From contig JAIXWG010000029.1 in assembly GCA_027482245.1 (NCBI GenBank), positions 58,360 to 122,359 of the forward strand: a stretch of DNA of 64,000 bases, given 5' to 3'. Below, piece after piece: positions 43,354-51,492 of this stretch. A model generated the notes under the pieces. That model did not search any database, was not told where the DNA came from, and was given only the letters and a program-made list of their open reading frames with translations. Position 1 is the first letter of the stretch. Every line of letters starts with the position of its first letter. Source of the DNA: Acetobacteraceae bacterium (GTDB lineage Bacteria; Pseudomonadota; Alphaproteobacteria; Acetobacterales; Acetobacteraceae). A program made the translations under genes and the position numbers.

Positions 43354-43977
43354 ATGACCGTCACCCCCAAGCCGCGCGGCCGGCACCATCACGGCGACCT
43401 CCGCCGTGCGTTGCTGGATGCGGTGGCGGAGATCGTGCTGGAGCAGGGGCCGGAGGCGGTGACGCTGCGCGAATGCGCGCGCCGGGCCGGCGTCTCCCAC
43501 TCCGCGGCCGCGCCGCATTTCGGCGACAAGCGCGGCCTGCTGACCGCCTTCGCGGTGGAGAAGTCGGACCGCCTCGCTCGGTCCATGGAAGAAGCGGTGG
43601 CCGCGCTGCCCGCGGGCGCCGATGCCCGCGCGCGCCTGGCCGCGACCGGCCGGGGCTACCTGGCCTTCGCGCGGGCAAATCCGGCGCATTTCCGGCTGAT
43701 GTTCCGCACCGACCTGATCGACACCGCGAACCCCGCCTGGCGCGCCGCCGCCAGCGGAGCCTGGGCGCCACTGGCCACCGCCATGGCCGCCGTCGCCCCG
43801 GGGGCCGAGGGCCGGGCGCTCCGCGCCCGCCTGGCGCTGGCCTGGGCGGCGGTGCACGGCTTCTGCACCCTGCGGCTGGAGGTGCCCGGTGCCGAACTCT
43901 GGGCCGGGGAGGAGCGGGCGGCGGAGGTGGCGGAGGACATGATCGCGCTGCTGGTGGAGGCCTGCGCGGCGCCCTGA
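43354..43977 (+). CDS. TetR/AcrR-family regulator
   Basis: A repressor-type regulator of 207 residues. The N-terminal TetR HTH (about residues 16-62) is ALLDAVAEIVLEQGPEAVTL followed by RECARRAGVSHSAAAPHFGDKRGLLTAF. A helical ligand-binding domain follows, of the TetR_C_33-like type (FARANPAHFRLMFRTDLID). ATG 43354 has AGGATCGGGG upstream. It diverges from the ABA4-like gene and converges with the ccdB-like toxin gene, from which it is separated by 6 nt. Confidence 0.9.
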   Translation: MTVTPKPRGRHHHGDLRRALLDAVAEIVLEQGPEAVTLRECARRAGVSHSAAAPHFGDKRGLLTAFAVEKSDRLARSMEEAVAALPAGADARARLAATGRGYLAFARANPAHFRLMFRTDLIDTANPAWRAAASGAWAPLATAMAAVAPGAEGRALRARLALAWAAVHGFCTLRLEVPGAELWAGEERAAEVAEDMIALLVEACAAP

Positions 43978-43983
43978 GCGCGG

Positions 43984-44283
43984 TCAGAATCCGGTCAGCA
44001 GCAGATCGAGCGCGCGGGTGATGTCGTCCCGCTGGGGCGCGAGGTTGCCGACCGTGCGGCCGAGGTCGCGGCGCGGGACGGCGGCCATCAGCTGCGTGGC
44101 CATCAGCAGCCTTTCGCCCTGGACCTCGAAGGCCGGATGCAGATCGGCGATGCGCGCGGGCACCTCGTCCGGCGGGAGGAGCGGCACGACGACCCGTGTA
44201 CGGAGATGGTCCAGAAAGTCGGCCTGCACATCGAGCAGCCACATCGCGGAGCCGCTCGGCCGGTAGAGGTCGAAGCGCGGCAC
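43984..44283 (-). CDS. ccdB: CcdB-family toxin
   Basis: A 99-residue CcdB-like protein: PRFDLYRPSGSAMWLLDVQADFLDHLRTRVVVPLLPPDEVP, HPAFEVQGERLLMATQLMAAVPRRDLG and the C-terminal DDITRALDLLLTGF are recognisable (given in part). CcdB poisons DNA gyrase by trapping the cleaved complex. The C-terminal Trp-Gly-Ile of plasmid F CcdB, needed for gyrase poisoning, is replaced by TGF, so the target activity is uncertain. The gene starts at GTG 44283, 3 nt after the antitoxin stop codon. Confidence 0.88.
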   Translation of the reverse strand: MPRFDLYRPSGSAMWLLDVQADFLDHLRTRVVVPLLPPDEVPARIADLHPAFEVQGERLLMATQLMAAVPRRDLGRTVGNLAPQRDDITRALDLLLTGF

Positions 44284-44286
44284 GCT

Positions 44287-44682
44287 TCAGAACATCCGGT
44301 ACTTCGCGAGCGGCAGGCCGTTGCGCTCCGTCCACTCGTTCCAGGCGTCCATCGCCGCCCGGTTCTCTTCCTTCCAGCGGCGCGTCTTTTCCGCCCGCAC
44401 CGCCTCCTCCACCGCCTGCGCGGCGATGAGGTCGGGGTCGAGGCCGAGGGCACGGGCTTCGTCGAAGCGCGTCGAGGGGCCGGCGGGGAAGAGGTCCGGG
44501 CGCAGACGCTGGCGGGGGATGCCGGTCGCGGCCTCCACTGCCGCCACACGCTCCGCCGGGACCTTGCCGTTGCGCTGCCAGCGCAACACGGAGGGGTGGG
44601 CAAGGCCGAGGCGCTCGGCCAGGCGCGTCACGCCACCGGCGGCGGCGATGGCTTCCGTGACGGGGGATGGCGCTGCTTCCAT
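44287..44682 (-). CDS. HTH-CcdA fusion antitoxin
   Basis: A 131-residue two-part antitoxin. Residues 9-65 form a YdaS/Cro-like HTH (AIAAAGGVTRLAERLGLAHP, then SVLRWQRNGKVPAERVAAVE). Residues 75-131 resemble CcdA (ALGLDPDLIAAQAVEEAVRA to WTERNGLPLAKYRMF), with its toxin-wrapping C-terminus. Plasmid CcdA binds DNA with a ribbon-helix-helix instead, so the DNA-binding half seems to have been exchanged. ATG 44682 follows GGATCGGGG; an in-frame ATG at 44757 would overlap tctA. A CGTAGC/GCTACG repeat lies 9 nt upstream of the start. Confidence 0.83.
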   Translation of the reverse strand: MEAAPSPVTEAIAAAGGVTRLAERLGLAHPSVLRWQRNGKVPAERVAAVEAATGIPRQRLRPDLFPAGPSTRFDEARALGLDPDLIAAQAVEEAVRAEKTRRWKEENRAAMDAWNEWTERNGLPLAKYRMF

Positions 44683-44690
44683 CCCCGATC

Positions 44691-44730
44691 CGTAGCCATC
44701 CGCTACGCCGCCCGCAAGCGGAAAGCTACG
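44691..44730 (-). promoter_or_regulatory. Operator-like inverted repeat of the CcdAB-type module
   Basis: CGTAGC-CATCC-GCTACG (44691-44707) is a perfect 6-bp inverted repeat, 9-25 nt before the antitoxin start. A third half-site GCTACG lies at 44725-44730, 23 bp further, across the tctA stop codon. The position suits autoregulation by the HTH antitoxin. Confidence 0.6.
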
Positions 44731-46225
44731 CCGCCATCCGCCGCACCCAGGCCCCATAGAGCCGCGGCCCCACCAGCGCCGCCATCGCCACCAGCAGGAT
44801 GCCGAGGCTGATCGGCCGCGTCACGAAGACCGACCAGTCGCCCTGGCTGATCGTCATGGCCTGGCGCAGCGCCTGTTCGGCCATCGGCCCCAGGATCATG
44901 CCGATGACGACCGGCGCCACCGGGAAGTCGAAGCGCCGCATGAACATCGCGATGATGCCGATGCCGTACAGCAGGAACAGGTCCACGACGGAGTTGCTGA
45001 TGCCGTAGGTGCCGATGGTCGCGAAGACCAGGATGCCGGCATAGAGCTGCGGCTGCGGGATCTTCAGGATGCGCGCCCAGAGCCCGACCAGCGGCAGGTT
45101 CAGCACCACCAGCATGACATTGGCGATGAAGAGGCTCGCGATCAGCGTCCAGACCAGCTCCGCCTGCGACGTGAACAGCAGCGGCCCCGGCTGGATGCCG
45201 TAGGACTGGAAGGCGGAGAGCATGATGGCGGCGGTGGCACTCGTCGGCAGGCCGAGCGTCAGCATCGGCACCAGGATGCCGGCGGCGGCGGCGTTGTTCG
45301 CGGCCTCCGGCCCCGCCACGCCCTCGATCGCGCCCGTCGTGCCGAACTCCTTCACATGCTCCGGCTTCGTGAGCTTCCGTTCCATGTAGTAGCTGAGCAT
45401 GGTCGGCATCTCGGTCCCGCCCGCCGGCATGACGCCGAAGGGGAAGCCGATGCCGGCGCCGCGGATCCAGGGCCAGAAGCTGCGCTTCCAGTCGGATTTC
45501 GACATCATGATGCTGCCGACCGGCAGCACCTCCTGCTTCCCCTCCACGTAGCGCCAGGTGAGGTAGAGCGTCTCCCCCACCGCGAAGAGTGCGACGGCGA
45601 CGAGCACGACGTTCACGCCGTCCAGCAGTTCGGGGATGCCGAAGGTCAGGCGCGGCTGGCCGGTCTGCAGGTCGATGCCGACGAGGCCCAGCAGCAGCCC
45701 GAAGAACAGGCTGGTCAGCCCCCGCAGCGCCGAGCCGCCGAGCACCGCGGAGACGGTGACGAAGCAGAGCACCATCAGGCAGAAATACTCGGCCGGGCCG
45801 AGCTTCAGCGCGAGTTCGACGACCACCGGGCCGAGGAAGGCGATGCCGATGGTGCCGACCGTGCCGGCCACGAAGCTGCCGATGGCGGCGGTGGCCAGCG
45901 CCGGGCCCGCGCGCCCGTTCTTCGCCATCTTCGCCCCTTCGAGGGAGGTGATGATGGACCCCGATTCACCCGGCGTGTTCAGCAGGATGGAGGTGGTGGA
46001 GCCGCCATACATCGCGCCGTAGAAGACGCCGCAGAACAGGATGAAGGCGCCCGTCGCCGGCACGCTGAAGGTGATGGGCAGCAGCAGCGCGATGGTCAGC
46101 GCCGGCCCGATGCCCGGCAGCACGCCGATCGCGGTGCCGAGGAAGCAGCCGAGCAGCGCCCAGCCGAGATTGGTCAGCGTCAGCGCATGGCCGAAGCCCA
46201 TGGCCAGGCCGGAAAGGGCATCCAT
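44726..46225 (-). CDS. tctA: Tripartite tricarboxylate transporter large membrane subunit TctA
   Basis: The main permease of a TTT-family secondary transporter, 499 residues with about twelve membrane segments. Family motifs are [40 protein letters not shown], and the second copy [20 protein letters not shown] with [26 protein letters not shown]. It starts in a TGATG overlap with tctB. It couples uptake of a carboxylate, delivered by the TctC protein, to the proton or sodium gradient. The substrate is unknown. The stop codon lies inside the operator region of the downstream toxin-antitoxin genes. Confidence 0.96.
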   Translation of the reverse strand: MDALSGLAMGFGHALTLTNLGWALLGCFLGTAIGVLPGIGPALTIALLLPITFSVPATGAFILFCGVFYGAMYGGSTTSILLNTPGESGSIITSLEGAKMAKNGRAGPALATAAIGSFVAGTVGTIGIAFLGPVVVELALKLGPAEYFCLMVLCFVTVSAVLGGSALRGLTSLFFGLLLGLVGIDLQTGQPRLTFGIPELLDGVNVVLVAVALFAVGETLYLTWRYVEGKQEVLPVGSIMMSKSDWKRSFWPWIRGAGIGFPFGVMPAGGTEMPTMLSYYMERKLTKPEHVKEFGTTGAIEGVAGPEAANNAAAAGILVPMLTLGLPTSATAAIMLSAFQSYGIQPGPLLFTSQAELVWTLIASLFIANVMLVVLNLPLVGLWARILKIPQPQLYAGILVFATIGTYGISNSVVDLFLLYGIGIIAMFMRRFDFPVAPVVIGMILGPMAEQALRQAMTISQGDWSVFVTRPISLGILLVAMAALVGPRLYGAWVRRMAA

Positions 46226-46719
46226 CAGCCGGGGTCTCCGAAGACCAGCGCCTCGATCACCCCGGCGCCGATGTTGACGCCGAGCGCCTTCACGAAAAGC
46301 GCATAGGCGCCGAGCGAGACGATGAAGGCGATGACGAGGTTGCGCGCATGCGCCCGGCTGCCGAAGGCCGCCGCCACCAGCGTGAACTGCACGGTGGCGG
46401 CCACGGTGAAGCCGAAGGGGACGATGAGGGCGATGTTGGCCAGAAGGCCCGCCAGCAGCAGGGACAGGGCGCGCCAGTTGGTGGGCGGCGCTTCCTGCAC
46501 CTCCTCCAGGTCATGCGACCAGCCGCCGCGCAGCGCCGCCGCCACCAGGCCGACGCCCAGCACGATCAGCCCCGCCGCGATGAGGTAGGGAATGGCCTTG
46601 GGCCCGACCTGGGCATAGAGCGGGGTGGTCGGGATGACCGCGGCCTGCCAGGCGGAGACAAGGCCCAGGACCAGCACGAAGACGGCGGCGCCGAGGTCCG
46701 AACGTTGGGTATCACGCAT
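46225..46719 (-). CDS. tctB: Tripartite tricarboxylate transporter small subunit TctB
   Basis: The small membrane subunit (DUF1468), 164 residues with four membrane helices: [16 protein letters not shown], then [20 protein letters not shown], then [20 protein letters not shown] and a C-terminal pair. The [15 protein letters not shown] segment is typical. It overlaps tctA by one base and lies 80 nt downstream of tctC behind a stable hairpin. Confidence 0.9.
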   Translation of the reverse strand: MRDTQRSDLGAAVFVLVLGLVSAWQAAVIPTTPLYAQVGPKAIPYLIAAGLIVLGVGLVAAALRGGWSHDLEEVQEAPPTNWRALSLLLAGLLANIALIVPFGFTVAATVQFTLVAAAFGSRAHARNLVIAFIVSLGAYALFVKALGVNIGAGVIEALVFGDPG

Positions 46720-46749
46720 CCGGCCCTGGGCCTCCGCTTGAGATCAGGC

Positions 46750-46773
46750 GCCGTGCCGCGGGGGCGGCACGGC
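46750..46773 (-). terminator. Hairpin between tctC and tctB
   Basis: A perfect 10-bp stem, GCCGTGCCGC-GGGG-GCGGCACGGC, lies 27 nt after the tctC stop and 31 nt before the tctB start. With no T-run it is more likely an attenuator or 3'-end stabiliser, giving more binding protein than membrane subunits, than a full terminator. Confidence 0.6.
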
Positions 46774-46799
46774 GTCATCAGTTGTCAGGTCACCCGTCG

Positions 46800-47771
46800 T
46801 CAGGTCACCAGGCCGATGTCGCGCAGCACCTGTTCGGTATCCGCCTGGTCGCGCGCCAGGAAGCGTTCGAAATCGGCGCCGGAGAGGTAGGCCTCGTCCC
46901 AGCCCTGGCGCGCCACGATCTCCTTCCACTGCGGCGTCGCGACCAGCGCGCCGATGTAGTCGGACAGCGCCTGGCGCTGCGTGGCATTGATGCCCGGCGC
47001 GCCGAAGACGCCGCGCCAGTTGCCGATGACGATGTCGATGCCGCTTTCCTTCAGCGTCGGCACGCCGTCCAGGCTCCGCGTCTCGCCGGTCGTGGCCAGC
47101 GCGCGCATGCGGCCCGCCTTGATCTGTTCGGAGAACTCGGACACGCCGGAGATGCCGGCGCGGACCTGCGCGCCGAGGATGGCGGCCTGGGCCGGGCCGC
47201 CGCCGGCGAAGGCGACGTAGCTGGCTTCGCGGGCATTCTTGCCGAGCGACTTCAGCAGCAGGCCGAGCGTGATGTGGTCGATGCCGCCCGCGCTGCCGCC
47301 ACCGACGGACACCGCGCCGGGATTCGCCCGCAGCGCCGCCATGAAGCCCGCGAGGTCACGCAGGTCGCTGCTGGCGGGCACGACGATCACGCCGGGCTCC
47401 GTCGTCATGCGCGCGATCGGCGTGACGTCCTTCAGGCCGACCGGCGTGCGGTTGGTCAGCACGGCGCCGACCATGACGGCGCCCGCCACCATGATGGCAT
47501 CGCCGCGGCCGCGCCGCTGGCCGACAAAGCGGGGCAGCCCCACCGTGCCGCCGGCGCCACCGACATTGTCGAACTGGAAGGAACTGACCAGCCCCGCGCC
47601 ACGGGACGCCTGCTCGATCGCGCGGCCCAGCCCGTCCCACCCGCCGCCGGGGCCGGCCGGGACGAAGACATAGAGGCTGTTGAAGCGCTGCTGCGCACTG
47701 GCGCCGCCAGGGAGGAGGGTGGCCAGGGGAAGGGCGGCGGTGGCGGCGATCAGGCTGCGGCGGGTTGTCAT
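46800..47771 (-). CDS. tctC: Tripartite tricarboxylate transporter binding protein TctC (Bug family)
   Basis: The periplasmic receptor, 323 residues, with a twin-arginine-containing signal peptide (MTTRRSLIAATAALPLATLL) ending ASAQ. Bug-family markers include LYVFVPAGPGGGWDGLGRAI, DNVGGAGGTVG and VSVGGGSAGGIDHITLGLL. The first binding loop is FVPAGPGGGWD, matching the usual PxxPGGxxD type. ATG 47771 has GGAGGAAAC. As first gene of tctCBA it sets the substrate. Members bind citrate, other carboxylates or aromatic acids. Confidence 0.95.
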   Translation of the reverse strand: MTTRRSLIAATAALPLATLLPGGASAQQRFNSLYVFVPAGPGGGWDGLGRAIEQASRGAGLVSSFQFDNVGGAGGTVGLPRFVGQRRGRGDAIMVAGAVMVGAVLTNRTPVGLKDVTPIARMTTEPGVIVVPASSDLRDLAGFMAALRANPGAVSVGGGSAGGIDHITLGLLLKSLGKNAREASYVAFAGGGPAQAAILGAQVRAGISGVSEFSEQIKAGRMRALATTGETRSLDGVPTLKESGIDIVIGNWRGVFGAPGINATQRQALSDYIGALVATPQWKEIVARQGWDEAYLSGADFERFLARDQADTEQVLRDIGLVT

Positions 47772-47949
47772 GTTTCCTCCAGGAATGGCGCTTTCCCGCC
47801 CACCTTATAAGCCCATCGTCCGTACCGGAAGGTGGCAGGCATCCGCGCCCGAGCACGATCCGGGGGGCGGATGGCCCGGGAACGCAACCGGACGGGCCGC
47901 CGCGCGTCCTGGCCCTGGTATTCGAGAGGCCGGGAGGAACCCAACGCCC

Positions 47950-49311
47950 ATGCCCGCATCCGCGCCGGACGGACAGGAACCCGCACTCCACCGCAGCATC
48001 GGGCCCTTCCAGCTTTTCGCCTACACGCTGGGCGGCATGCTGGGCGCGGGGATCTACGGCCTCGTCGGGCGCGCGGCCGGGGAACTGGGCTCGGCCGTCT
48101 GGCTCGGCTTTATCGTCGCCATGGTCGCGGCGCTGCTGACCGGGCTGTCCTACGCCTCCCTCGGCAGCCGCTATCCGCGCGCGGGGGGTGCCGCCTATGT
48201 CACCGGGCGGGCCTTCGGGCGGCCGCTGCTGACCTGGGTGGTCGGGCTCGCGGTCATGGCCTCCGGCCTCACCTCCGTCGCCACCCAGTCGCGCGTGGTG
48301 GCGGAGAACCTGCTGCGGCTGCTGGGGGCGGAAGCGGTGGCGCCGCTGATCCTGGCGCTGGGCTTCCTGCTGCTGATCGCGGGCGTCGTGCTGCGCGGCA
48401 TCCAGGAAAGCATGTGGATGAACATGGTCTGCACGGCGGTGGAGGCGCTGGGCTTGCTGCTCGTCATCGCCGTCGGCGCCCCCTACTGGGGCAGCGTGAA
48501 CCTGCTGGAGACGCCGAGCCCCGACGGCATCGGCCTGTCCTTCCTGATGACCGGTGCCATCCTGACCTTCTTCGCCTTCATCGGGTTCGAGGACACGCTG
48601 AACGTGGCGGAGGAAGCGCGGGACCCCCGGCGCACCCTGCCCATCGGCATCATCGCGGCCATGCTGGCGGCCACCGCCCTCTACATCGCCGTCGCCATCA
48701 CCGCCGTCTCCGTCGTGCCCTGGCGGGACTTGGCGCAGGCGCCCGGCCCGCTGACGGAGGTGATGGCCCGCGCCGCGCCCTGGTTCCCGGGCTGGGGCTA
48801 TGTCGCCATCACCATCTTCGCCGTCTCCAACACCGCGCTGCTGAACTACGTCACGGCGTCGCGCCTGCTGCTCGGCATGGCGCGGCAGGGGCTGATGCCG
48901 GCCGCCTGCGCCCGCATCCATCCCACGCGCCGCACGCCCCACATCGCGACGCTCGCGCTGCTGCCGGTGCTGGTGGCGCTGGTGCTGGCGGGGGACATCG
49001 GGCAGCTCGCCGCCGCTACCGTGCTGCTGCTGCTCGCCGTCTTCACCGTGGTGAACCTGGCGCTGCTGGTGCTGCAGCGACGGGACGGGGAGGTCCCGGG
49101 CGGGTTCGAGGTGCCGCAATTCGTCCCGGCGCTCGGCGCGCTGGTCTGCGGGTCGCTGCTGGTGAACCGGCTGCTGTCGGGGGATTGGCGGGCGCCGGCG
49201 CTGGCGGGCGGGCTGCTGGCGCTGATCCTGCTGGCCTATGCGCTGTGGCGCCCCGAAGCCCGGGCGCTGGAGGAGATGGAGCCCGCGGAGCAGCCCGGCA
49301 CCGTTGCCTGA
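47950..49311 (+). CDS. APC-superfamily amino-acid permease
   Basis: A 12-helix secondary transporter of 453 residues. TM1 carries YTLGGMLGAGIYGLVGRAAG, the unwound GAGIYG substrate site of APC proteins. TM6 carries FFAFIGFEDTLNVAEEARDP, and AVSNTALLNYVTASRLLLGM lies later. It imports or exchanges an amino acid or related amine; the substrate cannot be predicted. ATG 47950 follows GGGAGGAA; the upstream open frame to 47680 is a shadow of tctC and was not used. It diverges from tctC across 178 nt. Confidence 0.92.
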   Translation: MPASAPDGQEPALHRSIGPFQLFAYTLGGMLGAGIYGLVGRAAGELGSAVWLGFIVAMVAALLTGLSYASLGSRYPRAGGAAYVTGRAFGRPLLTWVVGLAVMASGLTSVATQSRVVAENLLRLLGAEAVAPLILALGFLLLIAGVVLRGIQESMWMNMVCTAVEALGLLLVIAVGAPYWGSVNLLETPSPDGIGLSFLMTGAILTFFAFIGFEDTLNVAEEARDPRRTLPIGIIAAMLAATALYIAVAITAVSVVPWRDLAQAPGPLTEVMARAAPWFPGWGYVAITIFAVSNTALLNYVTASRLLLGMARQGLMPAACARIHPTRRTPHIATLALLPVLVALVLAGDIGQLAAATVLLLLAVFTVVNLALLVLQRRDGEVPGGFEVPQFVPALGALVCGSLLVNRLLSGDWRAPALAGGLLALILLAYALWRPEARALEEMEPAEQPGTVA

Positions 49312-49403
49312 GAGGCGGGTTAACGGCCTGGAAAGAAACGCTTGCTTGCTTCGGGCGTTGCGGATGCGCATTGTCGGGTGGACCAGCGGGAGCCCGGCGA
49401 GAC

Positions 49404-50615
49404 ATGCGACCCATCCGAGCCATCAGGCGAGCATGCGCCCTGGCGGCGATCGGCCTTGCCATGGCGGGCACCGCCGCGATGGCGCAGCAGCAGCCCGCGC
49501 AGCAGGCGCCGAACCGGGAAATCACGCTGCAGAACGAGACCGACCTCGTCCTCCAGAACTTCTACCTGTTCACGCCCAACGCCCAGGATCGCGGGCAGGA
49601 CCGGCTGGGGCGGGACACGGTGCCGCAGGGCGCCACCTTCCGGCTTCGCCTCGGCCGCATCCAGAACTGCACCTGGGACACGGTCGCCATCTTCCAGGAT
49701 GGGTCCGAGGATGTCCGCCGCCGCGTTGACATCTGCCGCACCCAGCGCCTGATCTACGGCGATCCCGCCATGCCGACGCTGGAGGCGGAGGTCGCCAACC
49801 GCAGCGACACCGTGCTGCGCGAACTCTACGCCGCCCCCGCCCGCCCCGAACCGCGTGCCGCGGAAGCCTGGGGGCCGGATCGCCTCGGCGCCAATGTCAT
49901 CGAGGCCAATGCCAGCTTCCGGCTCCGCATGCGCACCCGCGACTGCTCCTTCGACCTGCGCGCCGTCTATGCCGATGACCGGGAGGAGGTGAAGCAGGGC
50001 ATCGACCTCTGCGCCAACCGGACCGTGGCCTTCGACCGCAGCGGCATTCCCCGCCCGCCCACGCAATCCGTGGCGCTGGTGAACCGCCATCTGGCCACCG
50101 TGCAGGAAGTCTACGTCTCCCCCAGCAGCGACAGCGACTGGGGGCCGGACCGCCTGGGCGCCGCCACGCTGCTGCAAGGGCAGGAAACCGTGGTGCAGGT
50201 GGAAGGCGGCTGCGAGGCCGATATCCGCATCGTCTTCCCGAATGGCGGGGCGGAGGAACAGCGGGAGGTCAACATCTGCGACCAGCCGCGCATCGTCCTC
50301 GCCCCCGGCTGGGTGGTGCAGCGGATCGAGGAGGCGCCCGTTCCCGCCACCACCCCCGCGCCGTCGCCGGGCAGCTTCCGCCTGCGCAATGCCGGCCCGC
50401 TGCCGGTGGTGGAGGTCTATGCCGCCGCCCCGGGCGCGCCGCGGGGTTCGGACCGGCTGGGGGCGGATATCCTCCCGGTCGGCGATGCGATGGACCTGCC
50501 GGGGCTGGAGGGCGGCGCCTGCGCCGCCGACCTGGTGGTGGTGTTCCGCGATGGGCGGGAAGTGTCGCGGCCCGGCATCGATCTCTGCCGCGGCGAGGAG
50601 ATCGAGGTGCGATGA
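49404..50615 (+). CDS. Secreted protein with four tandem WGPDRLG-type domains
   Basis: A 403-residue exported protein: signal peptide MRPIRAIRRACALAAIGLAM ending MAQ, then four repeats of about 85-95 residues. Each repeat shares an N-x(4)-T/P start, a D-R-L-G turn (GQDRLGRD, WGPDRLGAN, WGPDRLGAA, GSDRLGAD), then a Cys-x(2)-D or Cys-x-x-D strand and a closing V-D/I-x-x-C. Each repeat thus has two cysteines that could pair. Single copies of this NxT...WGxDxLG...DLC-type domain occur in other proteobacteria as secreted hypothetical proteins. Its function is unknown to me. It overlaps the EF-hand gene by 4 nt (ATGA). Confidence 0.7.
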   Translation: MRPIRAIRRACALAAIGLAMAGTAAMAQQQPAQQAPNREITLQNETDLVLQNFYLFTPNAQDRGQDRLGRDTVPQGATFRLRLGRIQNCTWDTVAIFQDGSEDVRRRVDICRTQRLIYGDPAMPTLEAEVANRSDTVLRELYAAPARPEPRAAEAWGPDRLGANVIEANASFRLRMRTRDCSFDLRAVYADDREEVKQGIDLCANRTVAFDRSGIPRPPTQSVALVNRHLATVQEVYVSPSSDSDWGPDRLGAATLLQGQETVVQVEGGCEADIRIVFPNGGAEEQREVNICDQPRIVLAPGWVVQRIEEAPVPATTPAPSPGSFRLRNAGPLPVVEVYAAAPGAPRGSDRLGADILPVGDAMDLPGLEGGACAADLVVVFRDGREVSRPGIDLCRGEEIEVR

Positions 50616-51469
50616 TGCCTGCCTGGACCCGGTGCCTGCTCGGCGCCGCCACCCTGTCACTGGCCGCGATGCAGCCGGTCTCGGCCCAGACCGAGGCGGC
50701 GCTGCCGGAGGCCCAGCGCGGCGCCTGGTTCGCCGGCGACTGTGCCGATCCCCGCGGCATGCTGGTCGTGACCGCGCGCAGCGTCGCCCGCGTGGATGCC
50801 GAGGCCCCCGCCCGCCTGTTCCGCCTGGCGGCCACGCGCACGACGGAAAGCTGGACCATCGGCACCGCCACGGGCGCGGAGGCGCCGCGCATCCTGCTGC
50901 GCAACGCCGGCGATTCGCTGGAAACCGCGGAGCCCGACGCCAAGACGCGGGATGACCGCCTGCCCGGCGCGACGCCCGTCGCCTCCTGGCGCCGCTGCCC
51001 GGCGCCGCCGCCCGTGCTGGCGGCGCTGCATGGCGAAGGCGCCGCCTTCCTGGCGATCGTCGAGCATCTGGAAGCCGGCTGCGCCAGCGGCACCCCCGGC
51101 GTCTGCGCCCAGGCGATCGTCGCGCAGGGCGACGTCAGCGGCGATGGACTTCTGACGACGGCGGAAGTCGCCCGCCTGGCCCGCGGCGCCGCCTGGCTGG
51201 GTGCGGTGCAGGAAGGCGGCACGCAGGACGTGATCGCCGCCGCGGTCGGCGCCGGTGCCGTGGCCGGCATCCTGGCCGGCCGCGTCCTGCTGGAAAGCCT
51301 GGACTATGACGGCGACGGCCGGCTTTCCGCCGCCGAGCTGGCGCAGGACCGCGCGGCCTTCGCAGCCGCCCCCGGCAACGCCGCCGGCCGGCCGCTGCGC
51401 GTGGAAGGCCTGACCGAAGGGGCGGGCATGCTGCGCGGGCTGTTCGAGGGGCTGATGAACCTGCGCTGA
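50612..51469 (+). CDS. Secreted EF-hand protein
   Basis: An exported 285-residue protein (signal peptide ending PVSAQ) with two calcium-binding EF-hand-like loops near the C-terminus: GDVSGDGLLTTAE and DYDGDGRLSAAEL. The N-terminal half (GAWFAGDCADPRGMLVVTAR onward) looks like a small beta domain with one Cys-containing WFAGDC motif. No enzyme domain is recognised. It is translationally coupled to the four-repeat protein and followed 23 nt later by a membrane protein. A calcium-dependent envelope function for the set is inference. Confidence 0.68.
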   Translation: MMPAWTRCLLGAATLSLAAMQPVSAQTEAALPEAQRGAWFAGDCADPRGMLVVTARSVARVDAEAPARLFRLAATRTTESWTIGTATGAEAPRILLRNAGDSLETAEPDAKTRDDRLPGATPVASWRRCPAPPPVLAALHGEGAAFLAIVEHLEAGCASGTPGVCAQAIVAQGDVSGDGLLTTAEVARLARGAAWLGAVQEGGTQDVIAAAVGAGAVAGILAGRVLLESLDYDGDGRLSAAELAQDRAAFAAAPGNAAGRPLRVEGLTEGAGMLRGLFEGLMNLR

Positions 51470-51492
51470 GGCCTGCCGGACCACGATCCCGG

